A stretch of DNA of 64,000 bases, taken from the NCBI RefSeq assembly GCF_000002235.5, contig NW_022145521.1, positions 399,501 through 463,500 of the forward strand. Reading direction: 5' to 3'. Position 1 is the first letter of the stretch. Each line of letters starts with the position of its first letter. The position numbers and the translations under genes were made by a program. This document shows, in pieces, positions 31,610-43,548 of this stretch. The notes beneath the pieces are model-generated. The model worked only from the letters and a program-made list of their open reading frames with translations. It was not told the origin of the DNA and ran no database searches. This DNA comes from Strongylocentrotus purpuratus (taxonomy: Eukaryota > Echinodermata > Echinoidea > Camarodonta > Strongylocentrotidae).

Positions 31610-31984
31610 TTTGTACGGTGTTTCTTTCTATTGTTCTCAATGTTTCTTTCTATTGTTCTCAATATTCCTTTCCTGTATATCATTCATTTCCTCTTTATAT
31701 TGTATTTCTTGGTACCACCAACCCACTACTACTCACCCCACGCATAGATGTGCATGTAATATCTATATATGTTTTTGTACATGTATGTGTTATTGTTTAA
31801 TTAAAAAAAAACTATTGTATTTTTATATTGTAATTTTAAGCAGGGGATGATCCCCAATAAACCTCTGTGGTTTTTTATCACCCCCTCTGCAGGTTCATCT
31901 TTTGTTGTAATGCTTTTATATTTGATTGTAATTTACACTGTCTTTTATGAATCTGTGGAAATAAATGAAATTGAAAAAATTGAA

Positions 31985-33523
31985 ATCTATAAGAGAGATA
32001 GGTTACATAAGCAAGCTCAGGAAACAGAACATGCTGGTCCCTTTCCCGCTTGAGACAGAATTGCAGCATTTGAAACACCTCATCCAAGCAGAATCAAGAA
32101 AGGCATATTGGAGCCATCTGGAGTCAATCTTCACTGCTGATGGACCCAATGAGTACGAGGGAATGAAGAGGTTCTGGAAGTTTGTGAAGAACAATCGTAC
32201 TGACCGCTGTGGGATACATACTCTGAAAACTGATGAGCATACTATCACTAGCCCCCAGGACAAGGCTGAAGCACTGAACAAACAATTCAAGATGGCTTTC
32301 ACCAATGAAACTGATGTTCCCGCTGATCTCCTTCCTGAAACATCTCCGTATGACTCCATGCCAGACATCCACCTCTCAACCGAAGGCATTGTTAAGATGT
32401 TAAAGAAGTTGTAAGTCCGGAAAGCCCCGGGACCAGATGGAATACCAGCATTGGTACTCTACAAGCTTTCAAGAGTGGTAGCTCCATCTCTGCGTGCCAT
32501 CTTTGAAGTCTCATACAGGACCAGTGAAGTTCCAGATGATTGGCGCCTTGCGAACGTGGTCCCCATCTACAAGAAGGGAGATAAAACAGATCCTGAGAAT
32601 TATCGCCCAATCTCTCTCACAAGTATCATCTGCAAAATGATGGAGCACATATTTGCAAGTAACATCATGGGTCATGAAGTCGTGTGAACTCCAACTGACT
32701 GGCTTTGTCACCGACCTCTTGAACAACATGGAGGACAACAATCAGACGGACATAGTAATCACAGACTTCAGTAAAGCCTTCGACAAGGTTGGTCACCAGA
32801 GGCTTCTGAAGAAGATGGAATACTATGGTGTGAGAGGCCACAACATTGACTGGATATCCAGTTTTCTCTCCAACCGTAAGCAGCAAGTTGTTCTGGATGG
32901 TCATACGTCATCAACGGCTTAAGACTACTGCATACCAGGCTCTCGTTCGCCCTCTTCTTGAGTATGGGAGTACTGTCTGGGATCCACACACAATCAGATG
33001 TGTAAACCAGTCGGAGATGGTCCAGAGACGAGCAGCGAGATATGTTCTCAACCGCTATCATCATACATCTAGCGTTTCTGACATGCTGCGTCAACTTGGA
33101 TGGACCTCCCTCCAGAAGAGAAGAGAGCATCAACGTCTCACCTTACTGTACAAGATACACTACTCTTTGGTTGACTTTGACATCCGCCACTACATCCAAC
33201 TGGCAACAGTCGTAAGAACTACAAGATCGTCTCGTCCTTACTGTTATCGTGTCATGCAGTCACGAACAGAGCAACATATTCACTCCTTCTTTCCTCGCAC
33301 TGTTCGACAGTGGAACGCTCTCCCTTTTGAGGTTGTCCTGGCTCCATCAGTGGAAGCCTTCCAGAGACAACTAAAGACTGGGGGGGGGGGGGGGGAAAGT
33401 AAATTCCGGCAATTTTTTTTTACTGGCACTATGTATATATACACCTCTCACCTGCACACCTGGACATCCCCATGTCGCCACACACATGCACTCGCACACA
33501 TCTGCAAGAATATTCAGCATTGA
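31985..33523 (+). pseudogene. RT region of the outer LINE with two internal deletions
   Basis: KAPGPDGIPALVLYKLSR, ENYRPISLTSIICKMMEH, VITDFSKAFDKVGHQ and the C-terminal ALVRPLLEYGSTVWDPH are recognisable. At about 32675 some 25 residues of the QHGFR region are missing. At about 32922 the text jumps from GHTSSTA straight to KTTAYQAL, removing the PQG and YADD boxes. It cannot encode an active enzyme. Confidence 0.85.
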
Positions 33524-33558
33524 AGGAGGCAGATTATTTTGAAGAAGAAGAAGAAGAG

Positions 33559-33905
33559 TTTAGCCGTCCTCGTCGAGAAGCAACCGCCTTGCATTTAGGA
33601 TTTTGAAACATATCGCAGACGTCCATGACTAAATAACGAGGTCCTGTTGAATTACCTTGATGACTCGTAGTCGTCCTGGTTGTACTTGTTAAATGGTGAA
33701 AGCGGTTTCGATACCATAGACAGGACTACTTACTTAGTTCTTTGGAACACCATTAATAGTTTTAGCCGTCCTTCTCGCGATAAAGCCTTTGTGCAGTTAG
33801 GTGTGACAGGCTATCGACACTACTTGCATATGTCCATGCTTACAGACTGAGGTTAAGTGGAATCTCATGATGACTCCTGAGAGGTGTCGACGTCGACTGG
33901 TCTTA
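33559..33905. repeat. Two diverged ~200-bp tandem copies
   Basis: TTTAGCCGTCCTCGTCGAGA at 33559 and TTTAGCCGTCCTTCTCGCGA at 33761, each followed by a CATTTAGG/CAGTTAGG stretch, a GTCCATG motif and TGATGACTC. Confidence 0.6.
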
Positions 33906-35290
33906 GCAATAGACTTTTTGAATTTATTTATTTCTGCATTTTCCAAAGACAATAACTGAATAACAAAGAAAATATAAACTTCATGCCCAAATGTTATTTA
34001 TATACATGTATACTATAACGAAACTTAATATTTATATAAAATATTATTATGAATTTATGGAATTGAACGAACTTTCTGTGAAGAAAGAGCAGGAGATCGC
34101 AATCATAAGCGATGCTTGACTAGGACGGCGGCCTCACAATAAATATCTAAGGTGAAATTTAAAATGAAAATGTGTTTATACGTATATGAGTTTGTGATTG
34201 TGTTGTCTTAGTATATTGAAATACAAAAGTCGAGGGTTCGATCCCCGACACGGTACTAATGTCCTTTGGCAAGGCGTTAATCTACCTTTGTCACTCCATA
34301 CCTAGGAGAGAAATGGGGACATGGGTCCTGTTTCATAAAACTTTGAATCAATAACAAGTTACAATAAATGTAGTCCGAACAGATTATTTTTAATGCATGG
34401 CATTATTGTATGACATGAAATTATTCGCTTCTGTTCTCTCTCACATGTACCTAATGTGAGAGTTCAATTTAGTTACACATTCACGTATATGTTTACCTTA
34501 TTTTGTAGTATGTATGCACCAGCCAATGTGGAGAGCCTTTAGGTCACCCCTCAAATAGAGGCGTCAGCCGAGTTGAATATAATTAACGTTTACAGTGAGC
34601 TGTTGGAAGTCAATAGTTTTGGGATTATGAATCAATATAAGCGTTGAAATTTCTTAAATTTAGTACAATACTCTGTAGTAGAATAATCAAAATTAATTAA
34701 TACGTTACGTTTTCTTTTGTAAAATATATCAAAAATAGTTAAACACTAAATACTAACTATGAATTGTACTAATTGTAAAGGAAAATCCATTTATATATTA
34801 ATAAAACATAGAGGAATACATATTTTGATATATTTGACAAGTTATTATTATCGTATAATACATGTAGGTGTAAAACATAAACTAACCACATAGGTTATGA
34901 TTATTTGATTATCATTCTGCAATACCGTTGTCATTTCTAGACAGTTATCCAAAGTTTATGACAAAAACTCTTTTGCAGTTGGAATGCAAATATCATGTAA
35001 TAAGAGAAAAAATTGGAGAAATGGATAGACAGAATGAATAATAATAATGACAAAAAAATTGTTGATCTAATTTATATTTTTGTAACATATTGGCAAATTA
35101 ATATAGAAACAACAATCCGTAATTCATGAGATTGTATAAAGAAAAAATTGTATGAAAAAAAAAAAATCACCTTTTCACTTTTTTTAATAAATTGAGAAAT
35201 GACATGAACTACATGTGTTGAATCATCAATCTGTGTTCAAATTATATTTTGAATATCGAGGATATTTTGCATTAGACCGACACTGACCCC
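33906..35290. other. AT-rich intergenic DNA with a SINE fragment
   Basis: At 34226-34290 the + strand reads CGAGGGTTCGATCCCCGACA then CGGTACTAATGTCCTTTGGC, matching the B box and following body of the SINE at 49.6-49.96 kb. The rest is AT-rich with no gene recognised. Confidence 0.6.
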
Positions 35291-35294
35291 ATTA

Positions 35295-35640
35295 TACAGT
35301 GTGAGTCAAAAAAAATTTACACCTAGAAAATTGCTAATTGTAATAAATAAAAATTAAAAAACATCATTTATGAACACTAAATTATTATACATCTTATGAA
35401 AAAGTGTTTATTCCAAATCAGTTATGTGTGGTATGTGGTCACGCTTGGATGAACAGGAGCGATTGTTTAAGAAATTGCAAAAATCGACTTGCGCCAAAGT
35501 GATGCCTATGTAATAATTAAATAAAACAATTGGGATTTGGGTACTAATTCGGTCTTTGCAGATCCAAATAATATCCCTAACAACATTTTTCATGCCATAA
35601 ATATCAAAACACAAAAAGAGTCACACTCAGTCGGTCACAC
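35295..35640. other. Possible Tc1/mariner-type terminus
   Basis: TACAGTGTGAGTC followed by an A-run and TTTACACC resembles Tc1/mariner inverted-repeat starts at a TA. No convincing opposite end; GAGTCACACTCAG near 35618 is only similar. Confidence 0.3.
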
Positions 35641-35799
35641 ACACAAACAAACACACCCACACACACGAATACTAACATATAATAGAGAAAAAAAGAAAAA
35701 ATAGAGAAAGAAGAAAGGGACAGAGAAAGATAAAAAATTGCGGTCTAGATCATCGCGTTTCTTTAACACTCTAGATTGTGTTAAACTGTCAGGCGATGA

Positions 35800-36470
35800 T
35801 CCAGGGGAGGGGCCGAGCGAGCCTTGGCACCCCCCCCCCTCTGTGAAAAAGAGAGAGAGAGAAGGAAAAGAAGAGAAAAGAAAAGACGAGAAAAAGGGAA
35901 AGAAAGAAAAGGAAAAGTAAAGAAAAGGGGAACAAATAAGAAGAACGGGGGGGGGGGGGCGAAAGCGCCTCGCCTCCCAGGCTTTTGCCTCCATCCCCAT
36001 CAAAAAATGAGAAAGAAGGAAGTAAAGGGAAGGAAAAAAAGAGGAAAAGAACAGAAAAATGGGGATATTGGTTGCAGTTTTCCCGCCAATAAGTTGTTGA
36101 TCGGGGGGGGGGGGGCAAAAGGCCCTTTCCTCCTCCCACCCCCCCCCCCCCGCCCCGCCAAAAAAAAAAGAGAAGGAAGGGAAAGGAAAAGAGGAGAGCT
36201 AAAAGGGAACAAAAAAGAGGAAGAAGAACAGAAAATGTTGAAAAGAAGGGGAGATCAGTTGCGATTAATCCCGCCCACATCGCGTGGATCGGGGGGGGGG
36301 GGGCGAAAGGCCCTTGACTTTCCCCAGCAAACTTAAAAGAGAGAGAGAGAGAGAGAGAGAAGAAAGGAAAGGGAAAGGGAAAAAGGAGAGAGAGGGAAGG
36401 AAGAAAGGTAGGGGAAATCAGTAACGATTTTCCCGCTAACAAGGTGTAGATCGGGGGGGGGGGGGGTAAA
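35800..36470. repeat. Polypurine/poly-G minisatellite, about four units
   Basis: Units of roughly 155-190 bp: a long A/G-only tract, then TTTTCCCGCCAATAAG-like sequence, GATC, and a run of 13-14 G followed by CGAAAGGCCC. G runs begin near 35948, 36103, 36291 and 36453. Long reading frames here are by-products of the purine bias. Confidence 0.8.
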
Positions 36471-37489
36471 TTATTCTTTTTTGCGTTTGTTGGAAAATGA
36501 CAAATTCCTTAATTAACAGTCATACAAGAAAAATGCTTATTTAGAGGTCTACTTGGGCCCAAAGAACGGCGTGGCTCGAGGGGTTCGTGGTCCCCCACTG
36601 TTTTTGAAAAAGTGGATTAAAGAGAAATTGGAAAAAAGAGAGAGAGAGAAAAAAACAAACTAATCTGACCGTGATTAAGTGCCTAAAACCCCTGAGCTTC
36701 CGAGTACTCTGCCCCCTGGAAATGACGATACATCGGAAATGTATATTTTCCAGTAAGAGGAAAGGGGTTACAAAGGCTAGAATTTTTCTTCATGTATTTG
36801 AAAGGGATTTTGATAATACGGGTAGGGGAAATGAGTTAATTATAATAGGAGGGTATTTTATAATGATGAATAGTCAGTATGGTATCGGTCTCATTGGTAT
36901 GACTGGGAAAAAAGGTGAAAATGGCTGGTTACATATAATACAACAATTAAATCGATCTGCGTAGAATATGTATAGACCGATTCGTAATTAGCACATGGTT
37001 CAAATCGCCCCAAACATCCACAGATATTTTAAATTCTGTACAAAATTAACCTTTGTCTGCCCATGTCAATGTGTTTGTACAAACTGGAGTACTGGATCCG
37101 AGAAAGTCGTTGTTGAAGGTTCATTTGTGGGTTGAAATACTCTTAACATACAATACCTCTAATTCAGTATTCTAAAAATCAGAAGTTTTCAAAATATCAC
37201 CCCAACATGTATTGCTTGATCGTATGAAATATATATGTTGTGAGTAAATTGCCCCTAGAATGGTCAAAACCTATGGCGCTGATTTTTAAACATTGCCTAG
37301 AATCGGATAATTCTTTTAACATTCAGCAGTTACCTACATGCAACTTTTTTTTCTAACAGCGTATACTGATTAGCGTTCACTTCGTTGCCAAATAGAAACA
37401 CACATGAAACATGTACTGATCTCAGCAATGTTATTCCCTTTCTGCCAAAATTATTCGTTTATGAAGCCATTGACTGATAAAGCATTGAG

Positions 37490-38015
37490 AGAAACCTTGA
37501 GCATTTTTCGTAAAACGCGAAAATTCAAAATGGCCGCCAAAATGGCCGCCAAATCATGAAAACGCTCATTATATGGCCATTTTAAAGGTTATTTGATATT
37601 TTCTTGTCAAATCGAGGGTGCTGAATCCGAATCCGATGAGTGCCAGACGCGAAACCTTGAGCATTTTTCGTAAAATGCGAAAAATTCAAAATGGCCGCCA
37701 AAAAGGCCGCCAAATCATAAAAAAGCTTATTATATGGCCATTTAAAAGATTATTTGATGTTTTCTTGTCAATTCGAGGGTGCTGAATCCGAATCCGATGA
37801 GTGCCAGACGCGAAACCTTGAGCATTTTTCGTAAAACGCGAAAAATTCAAAATGGCCGCCAAAAATGGCCGCCAAAATGGCCGCCAAAATCATGAAAACG
37901 CTTATTCTATGTCCATTTAAAAGGTTATTTGATGTTTTCTTGTCAATTCGAGGGTGCTGAGTCCGAATCCGATGAGTGCCATACGCGAAACCTTGAGCAT
38001 TTTACGCAAAATACG
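37490..38015 (+). repeat. Left subterminal tandem repeats of the 8.7-kb element
   Basis: GAAACCTTGAGCATTTT recurs at 37491, 37651, 37812 and 37987. Each full unit holds CGCGAAAATTCAAAATGG-type sequence followed by one to three ATGGCCGCC subrepeats, then CGAGGGTGCTGAATCCGA. Each carries TTCAAA (reverse TTTGAA). Confidence 0.88.
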
Positions 38016-38268
38016 ATTATTACTTTTGTAGTCGATACCGGTATAGTGAACCCAGCAGGCTAGCTAGAAAACAACAAAGTTTACTTTGTGTAATGGGAAA
38101 GTTATATATACGTATAAATAAAATAATGAATAAATGAGCATATAGATGATATAGATATTCATTGTAAACCATATCTTTGTCCATTATAGACAATCGTTTA
38201 CCATAATAATATTGAAGTCTTTCTAGTCTTACCTCCATAGTAGCAGTGCCGAACGATGTCAAATATTA

Positions 38269-41200
38269 TTAGTCTTCACAACTGCTAATGTCACTGTCAC
38301 TGTTACTCTCTTCTGATGTCTTGTTCATTGGATTTTGGCAGCGGACATCGCCCTTACAGCGGCAAAATTCCGAGCATGCCAACGACGATTTGGTGCAGCT
38401 GCACTGGGCTGTTCTGCAGTCGCTCTTACACCCACACTTAATGATATTGAGGACTTCTCCCGGTGCGACTGGCTGATCATTTTCGAGATAGACTGGTTGA
38501 ATCATAGAAGACTTCATCCTCCATCCATTCTTCAATGGGTCTAGGGCTGGGGGTACTGGCTTGCCAGCAGCCACCCACAAGGCTACTTGATAATGGGCAC
38601 GCTGGCAATATGGCCGAAAAGCGGCCATAGTTGGTGGAAGACTCATTAATTTGGGAGGTACTAGGCGCTTGCCACCAGCCTTCCTTGTGAAAATGTTTCT
38701 TCGCATTGTGTCTAGAGAGTCATTTGGTTCTTCTCGGTACAGGGATGCCACGTATCTCAAGCAGGATTCTATTAATTCATCGAGAGGCGTTTCAGTATTA
38801 CCAAGGAGTAGAGAATCAGGATAGGGCTCCAAATTCTTGAGTGCAGACGCCTTTCCTACTCCATAGAAACAGGAAACAGTATCGCATCCAGTCAATGCAT
38901 GGGCTCCAAGTAGACTGGGCATGGTCTTCGTGTGTTTCTTGATGACCTCATTGACATCTATGAATTTTCGAGTGCGAGACGTTGATTCCATTACCACCTT
39001 TGTTGTGTGGGGTATACCATTGGTTAGGAAATGTAGATGGTGTGCAAGAATGACCAGAACATCTGTGTCATCGCACACAACTTTGATAGGTGAATGACCA
39101 TTCTTGGCCTCCTTTATCATGTGGTAGACCATTATTACATCTGCCTCTTCGTGTTTCACCTCTTCTTCAAGTGCACCAACACCAACAGCAATTGGATGCG
39201 GATCAGGTCCAGTTACGATCAATCGTTTGCCCTCTGGTACTTGCATGGAACACAACTGATCTACGATCATCTTGATGACTTGTTGCTTGTTTGCAGTTAC
39301 ATTTAGGATGACGTTCTGCTTTGGCAGTGGTGACTCACTGTTCAGCTTGTATACACGGCTGCAACCTTTTGCACGTGCTGTTCGGCAACAGGACTTGATG
39401 CTGCTCTCGTAGTATCTGTCAAAAACCACATGAAGAACTGGACAACTGTCTGCATATTTCATGAACGTTGCTACAGCAACATCTACAAAGGTACACACCT
39501 TTGCTGGAGACGCAGGCCAAGGAACGGTCCAAAGAAGAGCACATCCATCAAGAATGATAACATCTGGCACCTCTGCACTTCGTTGACTACACTCAACCTT
39601 GATCCTTGACTTCAAGACGGACTTACTTGTGGAACGTGCATCACCATTCTTGTCAAACAGTGCGGGTGGATAGGGAGCCAATTCATAAGAGAATAAGGTT
39701 TTGGTTGAAATCGCTTCTCTTGATGATGCCATGATCCCGATTACCCGGGCGTAGATCATCTCTGTATTGGTAACTATAGATACCTCACCTCTTGATGACA
39801 TATCAGAAGCCTTTGCCATTCCTTTGACTCTCCTCTTTATTGTGTCATGGAACCCCTTCGGCAACTTTCTTTCGTATTCGTTCATCTGATCAGTTCCAAT
39901 CTTGATTGCATCATCGGCATTTACTACTGGATCATCCACAACCTGTCCAGTGTAGATGTTCACCAGGCTTGAAGGAGGATGCTTCTCACTGTCAAATACA
40001 TCTATACATGTCGATAGCGCCTCTCGAATTCCCTTTCTGTCAGCCGCATCTGATTTGATTCTTTTGAGACTCTCTTCTTTGTGACAAGTGACAACTTTCT
40101 GATCTTCCCCTTCTTGCATGGATTCCAAGTCATTCTTCAGTTGTCCAAAGAGGCTGAGAGACAAAGCTCAGATAGCAAGGGTAGACTCGTTCAAAGTGGA
40201 TCCGATGATGCCAGAAGGTCCCTTTCCATAGCGCATGTACGTCGTTTCAATGTACATATCCGACCAGATGCCGTTCCAAATGCCATCCTGATGGTGCATC
40301 ACATGTTCTCCATCTAAGAACTGCTTCAGTAATGCTGGTGGCAGACGTTGCATGGAGCGGAGATAGTACATCCCATAGCGTGCATAATTGGTATGCCCTG
40401 AAGCAAAGAAATAGGGAAGCATTTCTTCGACAGCTTGCAGATGGAGAGACCAGTCACCCTCCCTCTCAGCTCTAACAAAAGCCATACAGATGAGCATGGG
40501 CTTTACAAGACAGTTCATCCACAACTTTGTAGTTCGACTCCTTTGCTTGCTGGCTACTTCAATCAACTCGTCAAAGTCAGTGAATTGGTGGTCTTCCAGT
40601 ACTGATCTTAATATCTCCTCAATGACAAGTCGAAGCGCCCTGAAATTCTGTGGGAACTTCTTCCCAGACAGAAGTTTTGGAACTCCAGCAAATCGTGACT
40701 TCAGTATGTCTTCGAGCCCACTTCCCGACATCAAATAGCCGATACTTCCTAGAAAACTCATTATCATGTGCATGCCACCTAGTCTGGGTACAAACTTGGC
40801 AAATCTGTCTTGGTTAGCCCAGACTATGTTTACCATCACTTGGTAGAGTTGCTGATCACACGTAAGAATGGTCCATTCTTGACCTGTAAGTGATGTCAGG
40901 AACTGTGCCTGTAACATTGCCGTCATCATTGTGTCAGGTTCTGCTGGTGTCATATCCAAGAATGGAGTGTACACTACTGTAGTCTTGGGCCTCGGTTGCT
41001 GTCCACTGTCTCGTGCATGCTTAGTATTGAAACCGCTAAATTCTGGGCAATCCTCGTTTCTTGTCACGGCCTGTAGGAAAGCAAGATCTTTTGCTGCTGC
41101 TCTGTTCTTGGAGAGTTGCATACTTGCAAGCATAGAAAGCTTTGGAACAAATCGTTGGGCAAACTCTCTCGGCATCTCAGCCTTTTTGTTCCCCCGGTTG

Positions 41201-41661
41201 CGCTGAACTTGTACTTCTCCCAGGGACAACGTGGTTGCTTTTGTCTCCTCCCATTTCAGTCGCTTTATTCTTGGTACTTGTTTGCCGTCATGAGATGAGG
41301 TAGGGTTCTTTCTTCCTGTTTGGGTGATCACCATGGCTAAGCCATGAGTAGACTTTTGTTCATTAGGGGAGGAGATCTGGGCTCTCAAACTCTGTTAATC
41401 CCCTATCCTTTGCCATTTCTGCTGCAGCAGATATTCTGAAACGGCGCAATTCATTGTATGAAGATGTTACACCATAGTTATGAAACTGCTCCATTACACT
41501 TCTCTGCTTGTTAAAAAGCACACTGAGCCCAAGTTGAAGAGATGTTGCATACCCACTCACAACACCAAGAACAATGTGACTGATCATCACGGCCTGCAGA
41601 GTGGAGTCCAGCTTTGGGTCTATTCCAGCAAGCAGAGCAAGTAATGTCTCACTGCATACAT
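38269..41661 (-). pseudogene. Main exon: PIN/FEN-like nuclease-type protein with CXC C-terminus
   Basis: Acceptor TTCTTGGCAG at 41662-41671 joins exon 1 in phase 1. Reading order: a helical region (LLALLAGIDPKLDSTLQAV), ISSPNEQKSTHGLAMVITQ, LGGMHMIMSFLGSIGYLMSG, EMLPYFFASGHTNYARYGM; then a FEN/XPG-like core with VIILDGCALL, VLHVVFDRYYESSIK, EEADVIMVYH, VVCDDTDVLVILAHH and GAHALTGCDTVS; finally a CXC motif (KCGCKSDCRTAQCSC ... CSEFCRCKG). Breaks: a frameshift with apparent loss of a few codons near 41390, and an in-frame TGA at 40168-40170 where the frame otherwise continues unbroken for 632 codons. The acidic residues fit PIN-fold metal ligands (family knowledge); nuclease activity is inferred. 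Confidence 0.78.
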
Positions 41662-41985
41662 CTGCCAAGAAAACGAAATGGAGAAAATTTTGTTCCCATA
41701 AATACATGAATAAGATATTTTGGCAAAGTAAATAAAAACAGTAAAGAAAACAGTATAAAGTCATTTTGCTGGAATTCCAGCCCAACACTAATCCCAATCC
41801 TAACCACGGTGGGGCATTTCCGAGGCTGGTAATTAATTTTCTGGACACGTATGATAATCATGTAATCCCCGAAACTGTATCGTAACTACCAGGTGAGACA
41901 ATGCAGAAACTGTCATTGAAATTTGTTATAACATACATCCCAAAAAACGAAACCGTGTGAATATTATAAGCAGTGTAATATTTAC

Positions 41986-42420
41986 CTGATACTAAGTCTG
42001 TGGTCAGTCTTGTTGGATATGTATAAGGATCAGGTTGATGGTGAAGGCACTCTGCTTTAATCTTCTTGGAAAGTCTTGCGATAGCTCGTCCAAGAAATTC
42101 ATCCTCACCATCATCTTCAATACGAAGTCGGGATGATGCGTTGTTCTTGAATACAATGATTGAAGAGACACCAGGCGATGTGAGTACCAGGATGTCCGGA
42201 AAAAGAGCATCTTTTAGGTAATCAATGAGCGCACGTCGAGATAGGTTCTTTCCCCCAGGTGCTGATATAAATTATGCAGTTCTCTACTGTTCCAGATGCG
42301 AGAGTGGTCGGATGTCATTTCCAAGCGCGGATCCAGGATTTCTTAGGGGAGGGGGCCCAACTTTTTTTTTTTTTTGCTCCCGAAAATTTGAAAATCGCGC
42401 CGGCCGAAAAGTCGCTCAGT

Positions 42421-42459
<39 letters not shown>

Positions 42460-43325
42460 ACAGAGCACAATTTTTTGCTCCCGAAAAAATTTGAAAAACG
42501 CGCCGGCCAAAAATTCGCTCAGTGGGGTGGGGGGGGGGGGGGGGTGGGGGGGTAGTGAGCACATTTTTTTTTTTTGGTCCTCCAAATTTTTTCAATTTGC
42601 ACCCCCCCCCCCCTTGAGCGCCAGGGGGGGGGGGCCCAACCCCAAAAATCGTAAAAATCACGTGATTTCACATGATTACATGATTACATGATTTTACTGG
42701 ATCCGCCACTGGTCATTTCAGTGATTAGTTCGTCCAAAGCTCTTTCCATCAAGCCGTCTGTGTTTGCTGCAGGTTTGTTGCTGAAAAACTTTACCATGCA
42801 GTCCTTGTGGTACCGTGCTTCTGCTGCATGTAGATCACTCAATGCACTATTGGTTCTAAATGCAACATCACTACCCCAAGTATCACCTCGTTTGATGGCA
42901 TGTTCCAGAATATTATCTTTCCAAGCGGTCTTGTCATTGCTATACGCAGTTCGGCACAAGTATGCTTTCCTCCATCGACTTGGATTCTTTCTAGACCGTT
43001 CCAATTCACATTCTTCTCCACAGAAAAGAAATTGCTTAGGAAAGTTAAATTCTCTTGCCCTTCCCCACAATCGCTTTGGGGCGTTTGATTGATCTGATGC
43101 TTTTTCACCACTGTTCTTCCTCTTCAAGAATCTCTGGATATGGTCTTTAGAGCAGTATGTGCTAATGCAGTTTTTGTGGCATCTGAACGATTCTGCATCG
43201 GTTTCAAGAAGATCACTCACGCCATCTCCCCTTAGACGGCTTGCAATGCGGAAACTTTCTACTCTTGATGAGAGGATCAGCGATTTTAATCCGCTTGTTT
43301 GGCAGATAATGCATACTTCCTCCAT
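41986..43325 (-). pseudogene. First coding exon: Cys/His-rich N-terminus, interrupted by a MITE
   Basis: ATG at 43325 (MEEVCIICQTSG). Cys/His-rich: CIIC, CHKNC, YCSKDH, FCGEECE, YLC and HAAEARYHKDC suggest zinc binding. A hAT MITE (42322-42711) sits after ITEMT; beyond it the frame goes on (SDHSRIWNSRELHNLYQHL), shifts by one base near 42230, and continues through PDILVLTSPGVSSIIVF to a donor ATCAG/GTAAAT at 41986. Phase 1 matches the next exon. Confidence 0.75.
42322..42711. mobile_element. hAT-type MITE inside the element's first exon
   Basis: 390 bp. Ends CAAGCGCGGATCCAGG and, inverted, CAGTGGCGGATCCAGT. Perfect 8-bp target duplication GTCATTTC at 42314-42321 and 42712-42719. Contains a 38-G run (42421-42458) and other G and C runs; no transposase. 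Confidence 0.88.
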
Positions 43326-43548
43326 TATGTAGATCACCACTTAGGAAAATAATTGTATAAAAAATAAAATGTAATTGTATCTTAATTAATCTATGCAAAA
43401 CTACAATGTAATAGTAATGTAAAAGGGCAAGTACTTGAAGTGTCACTTTTTCTGTTTTGTCTTTCAACTGAACTTGATTAGGGCTATCAAAATAACAAAT
43501 AAATTTAACCTTCTTAGCTCTACATTCACTTTATAACATTTATACTCT

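Larger units (their letters stand above)
28164..31984 (+). mobile_element. Inner LINE (CR1/Daphne-like), about 3.8 kb
   Basis: Inserted between the Ile and Tyr codons of the outer LINE. 5' leader of ~480 bp with a TTTTTGTAA minisatellite (28437-28490), endonuclease then RT frames, and a 3' UTR ending in GAAATTGAAAAAATTGAA. ATC at both borders could be a 3-bp duplication. Clade placement is tentative. Confidence 0.82.
27742..33558 (+). mobile_element. 5'-truncated LINE (Jockey/CR1-like), split by another LINE
   Basis: Two parts, 27742-28163 and 31985-33558, form one element. The left part has the endonuclease end (HGLTQLVKEPTRQANTIDL, VPGISDHNCPV); the right part carries RT sequence. The junction reads IRKLI then YKRDRLHKQAQ across the inner insertion. 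The 3' end is a (GAA)n tail at 33538-33558. An 18-G run (about 33380-33397) interrupts the C-terminus. Confidence 0.85.

Noticed and set aside
35789..36442. 217- and 170-codon ORFs in the polypurine region
   Set aside because: Low-complexity translations of A/G and poly-G repeats.
36671..36964. 97-codon ORF at the left arm of the 8.7-kb element
   Set aside because: The inverted right arm does not keep the frame open; it is repeat sequence.
42343..42691. Gly- and Pro-rich ORFs
   Set aside because: Products of G and C homopolymers inside the MITE.
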